Origin: Selaginella moellendorffii
Taxonomy: Eukaryota; Streptophyta; Lycopodiopsida; Selaginellales; Selaginellaceae
Length of the DNA: 64,000 bases
Assembly (NCBI RefSeq): GCF_000143415.4
Contig: NW_003314288.1
Coordinates: forward strand, 311,034 to 375,033
Direction of reading: 5' to 3'
Shown: in pieces, positions 46,418 to 57,530 of the stretch
Layout of the letters: the number at the start of each line of letters is the position of its first letter
Position numbering within the stretch: the first letter of the stretch is position 1
Notes under the pieces: generated by a model
Told to the model about the DNA's origin: nothing
Databases searched by the model: none
Seen by the model: only the letters and a program-made list of their open reading frames with translations
Program-made: the position numbers and the translations under genes

Positions 46418-48147
46418 TGTGAGACACAAAATCCCTAGGCCCCAAAGTGGAGCCAGAAAGGGTGCCACGTGGTAGTGGCTGAAGTGAGAGCCAAACGAGC
46501 GTAACACGTTTGGACCAAAAGCTCCGACTTGAAAAATCAAGAGCGGGAGTGGAACTCCCAACGAAGTGCTCGAGGAACGAGCACGAAGCGAGCAAAAAGC
46601 GAGGCTCCAAAAAGGGACCCAAAAGGACCAACACATAACACGTGGAAGTGTCCGAGATGGACTCGAGTTGGAGTCCGAAGTGGAGTCCGAGGTGGACCCG
46701 AGATGGACCCGAAATGGAGTCCGAGATGGAGTCCGAGGTGGACCCGAGATGGACCCGAAATGGAGTCCGAGATGGAGTCCGAGATGGACCCGAGATGGAG
46801 TCCGAGGTGGACCCGAGATGGACCCGAAATGGAGTCCGAGGTGGAGTCCGAGGTGGACCCGAGATGGACCCGAAATGGAGTCCGAGATGGAGTCCGAGAT
46901 GGACCCGAGATGGAGTCCGAGGTGGACCCGAAATGGAGTCCGAGGTGGACCCGAGATGGACCCGAGATGGAGTCCGAGATGGAGTCCGAGATGGAGTCCG
47001 AAGTCGAGACCGAGACCGGGACCGAGACCGAGACTGAGACCGAGACCGAGATCGGGACCGAGAACGAGACCGAGGCTGAGGCCGAGACCGAGCCCGAGCC
47101 CGAGTCCGAGTCCGAGTCCGAGTCCGAGTCCGAGTCCGAGTTCGAGTCTGAGAGGGTGAAAGCCCAAAGCGTTCGTCTCCCAGACCCTGGGGGGTTTGGT
47201 GAGCTCCAAAAGTATAGTAAGGGGGAGGACTGCAGTGGAGCCAGTTTGGCCAGGAAAGGCCAGTTTGGCCTAGGAAGGCCAGACCCAGTGTTGGGTGATG
47301 AGCTGCCCACTGGGAAGTCCAAGACTAGAGTGAACACAGACCGACAAGCGGGGTAGCTTGGTGAAGTGTTCAAGAGCGGGCTCTAGTTCCCCTGGGAGAT
47401 CAACTGGCCGATGCTCCCAGTCCAAGTGTGGGTGGCACTACCTACTTGGATACCTGGTGTGGCTCAACGGAACCCGCTCTAAGCCCATGGCTAGAGCACC
47501 TAAGGGCAGAAGGCGAGAAGAGTACCCAGGTGGCTCGCGTAAGGCTATGGTGTTCCGAAATGTTGTCCCAAAGGCCCAGACTGTGGAAAGGAAGAGGAGC
47601 AGTCCTTTGGGGTAGTGACCAAGGACACAGTCGTGTGGTGAGGAAGTCCCAGAGGACCGTGGGACTTAGTGGTCGGGCCTGTGGGTCTCGATCCAGTGGC
47701 AGTGTTGGCAAACACGGCCAGGGGCAGAAAGGGACTTAGTGGGGACTGACAGAGGGATATTGGGGAAGGCTATTCCCCTTGTTGGTGGGCATCCTAAGGG
47801 TGCTAAGGAGTGGATCTCAAATGACCACTCACGGATGGTTTGCCTAGTGTTGGAGAGCCAAGACTGTGATGCAAGTGGTAATGGACTACCAGTGTGGCAA
47901 AGGTGATTGGGCATGGCCTTAGCGTAACGGGCTAGCATGTCGGTGGTACCTTTGAGTGTCGGTCATGGGATCGGACACGTGGAGCACTTGGACCAAGTGC
48001 AAATGTTGAATGGCATGAATGCCATTCTCGGGGCTAGCAAATCCCAAGTCCTGGATTGGACTTATGGAGGTTGTGAATGAGACTCCTCCAAGTGGTCGGA
48101 GGTGTGGTTAAGTGACTAAAGTAGAATGGAAAATTTAGTCGCCTACA
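46418..48147 (+). repeat. 5' LTR of the LARD-like element
   Basis: 1730 bp. Contains a minisatellite (46646-47150) and about 1 kb of unique text. A 17-bp CTCGAGGAACGAGCACG-like insert near 46570 is absent from the other LTR. Confidence 0.92.
46646..47150. repeat. LTR minisatellite (11/12-bp and 6-bp units), 5' copy
   Basis: About 30 units of ATGGAGTCCGAG (12 bp) and ATGGACCCGAG (11 bp), then a hexamer array GAGACC/GAGTCC (about 47005-47150). The array lacks stops in most frames on both strands, which creates long false frames. The unit order differs from the 3' LTR array. Confidence 0.9.
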
Positions 48148-48162
48148 ATTTGGTATCGGAGC

Positions 48163-51100
48163 TGTTCCTTAGTCCGACTTTTATTGGTGCTCAAGTATAT
48201 CACCACTGGTGTTGGCAACGGAAGGTCCGAGAAGTGGGCCTATCCTTGAGGAGTAGCAGGTCGAGAAGACATGGCTCTCCATTACAGTTCATGTGTGAAC
48301 TTGTAGACAAGGTGGTGGATAGAAAAGGGGCCAATAATGGAACGACTTTGGGATCTTAGGAATAGTGCAAGGTTTTCCTCATTGAGTTGAGGAGGTGATC
48401 CAGATGAGCGTTTGACTCAGCAAACGGGCTAATGTAGTTGGGGTAAACAACTATAGTTGGGATCACGGGGAAGATAGAGACTCCAAAAACAATAAAGGAG
48501 TCACAAGTTTATCCTCACATGGTTGAGGCTGGTGCTCATGAAGGTGAGACCGGAATGGATGACCGTGAGAGGTCAAGTATGGATGAGGACACGAGTCTTC
48601 GAAATGGTAGCCGGGGCTACCTGTAATAAATGCTGGAACAACCCAAGGAGTTAGGGGTGTATTAAGTGGATGAGTTGGTATTCTCATCACATGGACAAGT
48701 AGTCCTAAGGGGCAAAGGTTGCCCCCAGAGAACAAAATCAAGTGTCGGAGTAACACTTGTGAAAATAGTCTTTTTGAGTAGGACAGGAATGCAAGAAGTG
48801 TATTCAGTGAGCTAGTGCCTCACAAGTAGGACCTTACGGGTCGGTGGATTAATCAAGTCCAAAACTGCTAGACGACTCAAGTAGAGTCAAGGGATGGTCC
48901 TAAAAGGACTGATGGAAGCATTTGGGTTGAGGTGTGTTGTACCCCACAAAGGATGGGGGGGGATCATAGGATCCAAGGATGAGAACAGAGGGTATCTCAT
49001 CGATGGCAAAATGTGTCATGCTAAAGTTATGGGAAAGGTGTTCCCAGAAGAAAACAACTTTGACATAAAGTTGTGTGTGACCTCTATGGGGCAGTGCTAA
49101 CGGATGATTGGCATGAGAAAGAGCGGTGTTGGTCTTGGCAAAGACTTAGACACGAAGGGGAAACGTCATAGATGTAGGCTCGTGGAGCCGATGGTGTGGA
49201 GACACCAAATGTGCCAAGGTGTGATACCTTGAGGCTATGTTGGTGGGTTCATGAGAACCCTTGCCAAAGGAATCCCAATGGAAATGGGAATGGCATAGCC
49301 TAAGCTGCAGAGCATGCAGTTGGAGTGTGGTGACCCAGATAATGATGGAGGTGTGAAAGCACCAAGCAATGAGTTGTAGGACTTGACAACTATGAGGCAA
49401 TTAAGCAAGAGGTGCAAAATAACTGGTTAAACGGGTAGAAGGTAGCTACCCAAGACTTCTTAATAGCATAAGGAAGTTGGATATACCCTTACGGGGGATA
49501 AGTTGCTTGTGTTGCGATATAGTAAGTCAATATCATAAAAGGAAATACTCATTGTCAAGAAAGCCATCATTGGGACACCCGGACACTCTAGAACACCAGA
49601 AGGTGGTGTTTGATGTCGCGAGGGCAATGGATAAAGCCCAAGGGACTAAGTCCCTAGCGAATGATGGATAGAAGGTGCTATCCAAATGTCCAAGGTTGCG
49701 GAGACAGGAGAGGACTGTCTACCCGAGTTGGACAAAGCCAAAAATGAAATTTTGGCAAGGCTAGTGATGGGCATGTAAAGGCCCATAAGCAACAATGTAA
49801 TCCCAGTGTGTGGGATTATAAGGTGAGCATACCCGGATTGAGGAACCACTCCCTAGGCTATTGGGTAGGCTCATCCCTAAGAATACTTGCTAAAGCGTGA
49901 TAGAAAGTGCAAAGCTATCCTCCTAGTCTGGAGGAGAATGACCAAAGGAAAGGTGTGAAGCCAAAAAGCAAGAAGTAAGGGGATAGAACCGAACCATAGG
50001 AATCAAAGGGCATAACCAAGGTTGGTTATGCCAGCTGGGAGTGGAGAATCAAGTGGGGGCTCGAGGGTGTTGCCACTAGCAACTGTGATGCCATGGAGAG
50101 TCTAAAATATGGAATTGTCCATGTTAGACTATGTGGCATTTTGAAGGCTTGCAAAAAGGGAGGCCTTAACAAGCTGAGGGACAGAGTTCCTTCAAGGTTC
50201 CCAAAGACGATTCTAGGTAGCTTAGTACCTAGAAAGGCCAAGTGTAAATGGTTCAAAGAACGCGCGAAATCAGAGTGGCGCAGCAGAAGCGTGGTCTTGA
50301 AGCTTGCCATGAGGCAAGGCTATCAAGGTTAGGGAAGTAGTTCCCGAGTGTTCAAAGAGAGGGCTTTGAACGAAAGTCGATGGTCAAGGACTTTCACGCT
50401 TATGCAGGAACCATGTTACAGTGGTCGGAGGACTTGCCAAGCGAGATTGGCACGTCGGGGGAACAAATACCCTAGTTGAAGGTGATAACTTCAAAAAGGG
50501 TGGGCCATGGGGCCGAGCATGGAGGAGTCCATGCATGATCACAGACATGTCAAGTGAGAGGACTTGGCAGTGTGGAGGAACTAAGTTCCTAAGCTGTGAT
50601 CTGTAGCGCGCTTTAAAAATAGGTTGGTGCACCGGCGTGGGGAGTCACGCCAGGCATCTAGTGTGATGCCGTCCGTAGATGCATATACGGAGGTTGGGTT
50701 TGAGTCCCGACCCTCTAGTGCTTGGGTTCGAGTCCCAAATCACTAGGGCGTGGTGATGGTTTGGAATATGAGGACACTCATATTTCGGTGGTCATGGACT
50801 CTCAGTGGGGAGACTGGTTTGGGCACACCGCCAAGCGAGGGATGCCTCGGAGTCGTGATGCACGGTTAGATTGCTTAGTGTGAAAGCTCGGCATATCTAA
50901 CTTGAACGCTTTGGTGCAAGTGGCACCAAGGTCGTGGTGAGTGAGATGGGGACACCTAATCTCAGTTGCTATGAACCCTTGGCCATAAGGGCTAGCTTGG
51001 GTGCACCGCCAAGTGTGGGGGATGCCCCCGGGGTTATAGTCAACAACTTGGAGGTCTAGAAGACCAAGTACCTCTTGGCAACTCTGTTACGGTGCCAAGG

Positions 51101-52240
51101 TGAGATCACTAGGTGATCTTATGGCCAGATAAGGACAAGGTCCTTGGTTGGCTAAGGAATAAAGTTCCTGGTTCAAAATGTTGAAATTGAACTGTTTAAG
51201 ATGGTGTGGCTTGGTCATGATGACCAAGTGGGAAGAGCACCTAAGGGAAATAAACTATGTCCATCCGATGGCATAGTGAGTCCGAGGAAAGTAGTCTCTA
51301 TAAAAGACCCATGGGAGGGTCATGAAGTTGGGCCATGGATAGAGCCCATAGTGGAGGATGCTAAAGAGACGTACTAGGGGTGAACATCCTCCAGACTTGG
51401 CAAAGAAGAGTTTTTGCTATGGAACCGAAAGGATACCTAAAAAATGGAGGTAGCGATCCGATGTTGCTGGGTGCAGCAATCAAAGATAGGAGCAAAGGAC
51501 TAGTGGCCAAGTTTGGGTCATGGAATTTAATGGAAGGGACCCAAATGGCAAAGTTAGCCAAGGAACACTAATGTGTTCGATGCTAACGGCTTGTAAAGGA
51601 AGTGGACTTCCAAGGATGGATTCCTAAGTGCTCCAATTTGGCGAAGTAAAAGCTCAAAGTGAGGGAGCGGTAAGGTAGCCAAATGATAGGGCCATGGACA
51701 GCCCTAGCACAAAGTATGATAAATAGAACTTAGTGCCCAAGGTGGCACGAAATAGAAGAGAGGATGAGGGTGCCCTCAAATAATGAACTTTCTAGGATGG
51801 GGAAGTGGAGTTGCACAATCTGTGCAATGCAAGGTGTTGGGGACACCTAGGAAATTGACTTTCAAAAAGTCAAAAGAGTAAAAGTTCCAAGGTGCAAACA
51901 TTCAATAGATGGAAAATGAGACTACTCGAGAAGGAGTAGTGGGATTGACTTAGAGAAGGGTCTCTAAGAGGTTTAGCGAGAACTAAACCAATAAAAGGAG
52001 AGAACCACTACATGTGGTCCAATCAGTCTCTAAGTTGGAGAGACTACCCTCCTTAGAGGATAGACAAGGCATGGTGAGCCTTTGGTGCCAAACCATGGAG
52101 GCATATGCAAAAGGCATGGTGAGCCTTCAATGTCAAACCATTGACAAATATTGGCTAGGTGCCAAGGATGGAAATGGTAACACATGCGAGTGTTACTTTA
52201 CAAAATGGTTTACCGTTCGATGAGGACATCGAACTTCGTC
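48163..52240. other. Interior of the LARD-like element, no gene
   Basis: GC-moderate, stop-rich DNA. Repeated phrases such as GGTGAGCCTT and CAAACCATTGA (52060-52150) show minor internal duplication. Bases 50620-50760 have a GTTGGGTTTGAGTCCCGA-like box, which resembles tRNA B-box text but folds into no tRNA I can see. Confidence 0.7.
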
Positions 52241-52255
52241 TATGGGTGGTGGAGT

Positions 52256-53986
52256 TGTGAGACACAAAATCCCTAGGCCCCAAAGTGGAGCCGGAAAGGG
52301 TGCCACGTGGTAGTGGCTGAAGCGAGAGCCAAACGAGCGTAACACGTTTGGACCAAAAGCTCCGACTTGAAAAGTCAAGAGCGGGAGTGGAACTCCCAAC
52401 GAAGCGAGCAAAAAGCGAGGCTCCAAAAAGGGACCCAAAAGGACCAACATATAACACGTGGAAGTGTCCGAGATGGACTCGAGTTGGAGTCCAAAGTGGA
52501 GTCCGAGGTGGACCCGAGATGGACCCGAAATGGAGTCCGAGATGGAGTCCGAGGTGGACCCGAGATGGACCCGAAATGGAGTCCGAGATGGAGTCCGAGA
52601 TGGACCCGAGATGGAGTCCGAGGTGGACCCGAGATGGACCCGAAATGGAGTCCGAGGTGGAGTCCGAGGTGGACCCGAGATGAACCCGAAATGGAGTCCG
52701 AGATGGAGTCCGAGATGGACCCGAGATGGAGTCCGAGATGGACCCGAGATGGAGTCCGAGGTGGACCCGAAATGGAGTCCGAGGTGGACCCGAGATGGAC
52801 CCGAGATGGAGTCCGAGATGGAGTCCGAAGTCGAGACTGAGACCGGGACCGAGACCGAGACCGAGACCGAGACTGAGATCGGGACCGAGAACGAGACCGA
52901 GGCCGAGGCCGAGACCGAGGCCGAGGCCGAGACCGAGCCCGAGCCCGAGTCCGAGTCCGAGTCCGAGTCCAAGTCCGAGTTTGAGTCTGAGAGGGTGAAA
53001 GCCCAAAGCGTTCGTCTCCCAGACCCTGGGGGGTTTGGTGAGCTCCAAAAGTATAGTAAGGGGGAGGACTGCAGTGGAGCCAGTTTGGCCAGGAAAGGCC
53101 AGTTTGGCCTAGGAAGGCCAAACCCAGTGTTGGGTGATGAGCTGCCCACTGGGAAGTCCAAGACTAGAGTGAACACAGACTGACAAGCGGGGTAGCTTGG
53201 TGAAGTGTTCAAGAGCCGGCTCTAGTTCCCCCGGGAGATCGACTGGCCGATGCTCCCAGTCCAAGTGTGGGTGGCACTACCTACTTGGATACCTGGTGTG
53301 GCTCAACGGAACCCGCTCTAAGCCCATGGCTAGAGCACCTAAGGGCAGAAGGCGAGAAGAGTACCCAGGTGGCTCGCGTAAGGCTATGGTGTTCCGAAAT
53401 GTTGTCCCAAAGGCCCAGACTGTGGAAAGGAAGAGGAGCAGTCCTTTGGGGTAGTGACCAAGGACACAGTCGTGTGGTGAGGAAGTCCCAGAGGACCGTG
53501 GGACTTAGTGGTCGGGCCTGTGGGTCTCGATCCAGTGGCAGTGTTGGCAAACACGGCCAGGGGCAGAAAGGGACTTAGTGGGGACTGACAGAGGGATATT
53601 GGGGAAGGCTATTCCCCTTGTTGGTGGGCATCCTAAGGGTGCTAAGGAGTGGATCTCAGATGACCACTCACGGATGGTTTGCCTAGTGTTGGAGAGCCAA
53701 GACTGTGATGCAAGTGGTAATGGACTACCAGTGTGGCAAAGGTGATTGGGCATGGCCTTAGCGTAACGGGCTAGCATGTCGGTGGTACCTTTGAGTGTCG
53801 GTCATGGGATCAGACACGTGGAGCACTTGGACCAAGTGCAAATGTTGAATGGCATGGATGCCATTCTCGGGGCTAGCAAGTCCCAAGTCCTGGATTGGAC
53901 TTATGGAGGTTGTGAATGAGACTCCTCCAAGTGGTCGGAGGTGTGGTTAAGTGACTAAAGTAGAATGGAAAATTTAGTCGCCTACA
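52256..53986 (+). repeat. 3' LTR of the LARD-like element
   Basis: 1731 bp, differing from the 5' LTR by scattered single-base changes, one 17-bp indel near the start and rearranged minisatellite units (52463-52990). Confidence 0.92.
52463..52990. repeat. LTR minisatellite, 3' copy
   Basis: Same 11/12-bp and hexamer units as at 46646-47150, with a different number and order of units. Confidence 0.9.
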
Positions 53987-53991
53987 CTAAC

Positions 53992-54266
53992 GAGACATTC
54001 TTAATACTACACTTTATCTTTGGATCCACCTTCACCAACCATGGCGTCCCAAGAATGAGATCCACATGATGGATATCCACGAGATAAAAAGTCTTCAGAA
54101 GTGTGGTTTTGCCAATCAACACTTCTAACCCCTTGACACAAGCATCGAAATGTTGAGTAGAGGTAACTGCACCTTCCACTATGTATAGAGGAACTCTATG
54201 TATGACCAGGCCATGCTCCGCAACAAACATTGCTGAAACAAAGTTGTCATCGCTCCCACTCTCCAA
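53992..54266 (-). pseudogene. Chromovirus retropepsin-like protease fragment
   Basis: Frame MESGSDDNFVSAMFVAEHG, VPLYIVEGAVTSTQHF, then DIHHVDLILGTPWLVKVDPKI. The GTPWL motif and layout match gypsy proteases; the active-site DSGA is altered to ESGSDDN. It is cut by the LARD insertion. Confidence 0.7.
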
Positions 54267-54746
54267 TAAAATCTATACTGGACCGCCACAAAACATGCCC
54301 TCCAGCATTAAAGTTGATTCACAAGTATCCTTGAGCTTTATTTTGTTCCACACACAGCTGAGTTGACAAGCAACAATCGAAAGCCTCTTCCTCTAACCGG
54401 AATGGTTGTCCCCATCATCCTCATACTACAAAGTGTGCAAATTTTTAGTATCTAACTTACCATCAATAAAAAATTGGCCATTCTTTTTGCTTTGTTGCTT
54501 GTTCTTCAGCTGTGGACAATCAGCTTTGTAGTGTTCAAGCTTGCCCATACATGGTATCCATCATGCCATGCATCTCGTTTTGCATCTTTTGCTAATTTTG
54601 ATTAAGGGCTCGCCGCTTATGAACCATATCCTAAATGTCCCAAATCTCCACAGCTCCGTCGGCACCATCATCAGCACCACCATCGATAATAGGATTTTAG
54701 TGTTCAATTTGGTCGTCCATCGCAACCAACCTCCCTCTGATACTAA

Positions 54747-54949
54747 TGTTATGATCCAATGCAAAAGGATAGAAATCTAATCACCCTAGACTAGGCTATG
54801 CCACCTCTTGAGGTTCCTCACTACCCAACCACCCAAAAACTCCGCCGCTCTATTATGAGCTATAAGTCCCTTACCCTAACATGCCTTAATATACCCTTGA
54901 GCTTCCCTTTGACCGATGTTGACTATGTGGTCAAAGTTGGCACTTAACA
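54747..54949 (-). repeat. 5' LTR of the chromovirus relic
   Basis: Begins TGTTATGATCC and ends GTTGGCACTTAACA. Partner of 44012-44226. The primer-binding-site relic lies immediately at its 54746 side. Confidence 0.75.
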
Positions 54950-54989
54950 GTTTCCTAGTCAAGAGGAATTGGCCTATGGTTCCTAGAGA

Positions 54990-55970
54990 TGATGTTCTTT
55001 TATAGTGGATTTTGTAAGAGTGTCTGTTGCACCAAATGTAGGACATCTGAGGACATGTGTTCTAGTAGAGACACATTTATTTTGGCCTGGAATGAAGTCA
55101 AGTGTTGATAAGTATGTGCACAATTGCTAGACCGGCCAGGCAGTCACAATGGATTGTCAGAAGCATGAAGGTCTCTACCATAGTTAACCTCAGCAGAAGT
55201 GGGATAGTATTTTCTATGAGTTTCATAGTAGGCATTTCAAGGCAATAATGCTATTTAGGTTGTTTGATGATGTTGGCTCACTTCTTCCTTATGAAGACAA
55301 ATGTTAAGGCTTTTGACCTTGCTCAGCTGTATTTCTCTATGGGTTGCCTAAGGATGTTGTAAGTGATCGGGATCCCACATTCACTTTGGACTTTTGGTAG
55401 ACAGTGTTCTAGAAGCTTGAGACAAAGCTGAGCATGAACATCCACAATCAGATGGACAAAAAAAACGAGTTAATTAGATGCTGGAAGGCATGGTGAGATC
55501 ATTTGTTGGTCATCTGAAGAGATAAGGTATTTGGGAGAAGTACCTGTCTTTGTCAACTAGACTTGCCTAGTGGTGTGAAGATTCATCCTGTCTTCTATAT
55601 AGGAAGTTGAAGGCATGTTTGCATTCTGGTAATATCTTGGACCAGTCTGCGATCAAGATTCCAGAGATAGATGTTTGAAGGTTGGCCTACTTGTGTGTTA
55701 TAGCAACGGCTAGCGCACACACATCGTAAGACTTGGAGAGAGTTACTTGTTCAATGGAATGGTTATTCTCCATATGATGCTACATGGGAAGCTAAGGATG
55801 ATGTTGTTTCCTAATTTTGAGTATGACTTGGATGACATTCCAGAGGAAGAGGAGAAGTAGTCACTTGCTCCTATCCTTTCTTTCTTTTCTGACCCCGTTG
55901 ATGGCTGGAGGTGTTGTGTCGCGTGAGACAGTTAGTGGTTTTGTTAGTGGGATGCTTTGCTAGCTTCTCT
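54990..55970 (+). mobile_element. Decayed Ty3/gypsy integrase/chromodomain fragment (right arm)
   Basis: Matches 2000-3215 inverted: integrase zinc-finger/core text near 55000-55470, integrase C-terminus shortened near 55540, and chromodomain text VQWNGYSPYDATWEAKDDVVS around 55755-55812. Many stops. About 230 bp of the left copy's integrase C-terminus (2450-2680) is missing here. Confidence 0.7.
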
Positions 55971-55974
55971 CTCC

Positions 55975-57250
55975 TCACCTACTGTTCATCATAGTTGGAG
56001 CAGAGGGAAAAATGTCACCGTATTTCGTGATGAACCAGCTGATTCTGGACCTAGGTCTCTGATCAAAGAGCCAAATACCAACTGCAAATTTGCATGTGAA
56101 GAGGTGTTCAAGCATCTCCACGGGGTTTTCATTGCATAGAATACACAGAGTTTTGTGAACTGTGAACCAATCACCAACAGGGATCCTGTCCTGCACAAGA
56201 AGCCAGCTTACCTTAGCTTCCACCAGTGTCTTCCACATGTTCACAATGTACTTCCAATTCTTCAACTTCCGCATAAGCCTGGTGTCAATTTTATCCATCA
56301 AAAGCTCTCTGCCATGCTTAGACCTGTACATAAAAAAAGACACACTGAACTCATTACCTTCCCAGGATAACTGAGCCGGATCCTATATAAGATCAGATTT
56401 AGGTACTCCCCAAACTAGTGTATTGCAGAGCATTCTCCCAGTTGAACCTTAGAATCCAGTTCAGTGTATTTCCCTCTCGGATGTATCGTCCTGATCCTTT
56501 TACCGAAGGCCATCCTGGGAACTGGGACCTCCTCGGGAACTATACATGGAAACAGTGCACCACTGTTATGGGGATAAAAAACAATACCTTGAGGTGATGG
56601 GGTTGTTTCCATAACAAAGATGATTTGAGTCTCAGCACCATCAAGCATTATCCAATCACGAACCTCGATAACTTCAGTTTGTAAAGCAAGATGAAGGCGA
56701 TCACAAGCGATGCTGCCTTAAGCTTTGATGTGGAGTTTTCATCCTGGGTTGTAATGGGTTGTCATGAGGCCATCCGATGAGCAGGGTTTGCTCCAAGCGG
56801 ACGTCAAACAAATACCTGACTTGACCTTTTTCATTGTATCATACCTTGTCCACTGCTGAGGAAGAAAAACAAGATCCCAACAAGAACTTTGCTGTAAGTG
56901 ATGGCTTGCTAGCTCTTTGTAGATCCAATAAGTCTTTGATCTAAGCTCCCACATTTCTATGCCACCTAGGCCAAAGACCTCTACCCAAGCCTGGAGCTGA
57001 ACAATCACCTATATACTGTTGATTACTGTTCTTATGCGCTACGTTGAAGAACAAGCGATCAGCTAATGCCTCTGTCAGATTCTGGTTCTTTCTGACTTAA
57101 CCTGGGTAGGAGTGTGACTTCCATACCTTCAACATCTCTTTTGCTATTCCATCCTGGACCTTCTTTGTGTTGAGAGGAGCAGTGCCAATCGATTCCTTGT
57201 TTCTAGTTACCACCCTGTCTAGGCAAGATCTTCAGTTTCGTGGATATAAA
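55975..57250 (-). mobile_element. LINE 3' fragment (right arm), RT end plus zf-RVT
   Basis: Pieces in order on the minus strand: about 57150 (WNSKRDVEGMEVTLLPRL), 57008-56739 (FGLGGIEMWELRSKTYWIYKELA), 56648-56415 and 56343-55975. The last has VSWLLVQDRIPVGDWFTVHK, CILCNENPVEMLEHLFTCKFA, a better-kept zf-RVT than the left copy. Frames are broken between pieces. Confidence 0.7.
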
Positions 57251-57285
57251 CCTGACACAAGAACTTTGAAGAGAAGAGCTTTGGA

Positions 57286-57530
57286 TTGAATTCCTGGGTG
57301 TGGCACATTCCGAATAACTCACTCTACTTTTGCCCGGACTTTGCACCCGCTGGAGTTTCTAAAGTTTCTACATATGTCGTTGGAGATCAAGTGTTGGTGA
57401 GTTATCGGGTGTTGCAGATCCAAGGTTTTTGCTGCGTAGGTCCTTATCACATCATCCAACAAGTTGGTCCACAAATCTATGTGGGGCACTCAATGCACAA
57501 CGTCAAGAGAAGATCCATGTGAAGCAGTTA
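57286..57530 (+). mobile_element. Gypsy integrase C-terminal scrap
   Basis: Open frame with YVVGDQVLVSYRVLQIQ, GPYHIIQQVGPQIY and HNVKRRSM, resembling the end of a gypsy integrase (VGDxVL ... GPYxI ... VGPxxY ... VH). Short and isolated; the starting residues are not related. Confidence 0.45.

Larger units (their letters stand above)
46418..53986 (+). mobile_element. LARD-like LTR retrotransposon, complete and non-coding
   Basis: Two near-identical LTRs (46418-48147 and 52256-53986, 1730 and 1731 bp) run TGTGAGACAC...GCCTACA. A 5-bp target duplication CTAAC lies at 46413-46417 and 53987-53991. The primer-binding site TGGTATCGGAGC (48151-48162) follows the first LTR and a purine-rich ATGGGTGGTGGAG precedes the second. 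The 4.1-kb interior (48163-52240) has stops in all frames and no gag or pol motif. These are the features of a large retrotransposon derivative that must borrow enzymes. The high LTR similarity suggests recent insertion. Confidence 0.92.
44012..54949 (-). mobile_element. Chromovirus-type Ty3/gypsy relic, interrupted by two LTR elements
   Basis: Direct repeats at 44012-44226 and 54747-54949 (about 205-215 bp, both beginning TGTTATGA and ending in CA) are its LTRs. Read on the minus strand, the primer-binding site TTAGTATCAGAGGGAGG follows the right LTR and a polypurine tract GGGGGGAAGAA precedes the left one. Pieces in order: zinc-knuckle text (HYKADCPQLK near 54520), protease (54266-53992), RT start (46356-45866), RT end (45240-44815) and RNase H (44800-44330). 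Integrase is missing, so the 3' part was deleted. Flanking 5-mers (AATTG and GTTTC) do not match. Stops and shifts throughout. Confidence 0.75.

Noticed and set aside
46529-47373. Long open frames on both strands over the LTR minisatellites (also 52155-53212)
   Set aside because: They follow from stop-free 11/12-bp and 6-bp units, exist in several frames at once and encode only repeats such as WSPRWTRDG or SDSISGPSR. They are not genes.
50690-50750. Possible tRNA (GGGTTTGAGTCCCGA-like box)
   Set aside because: No matching acceptor stem, D-arm or anticodon arm could be placed.
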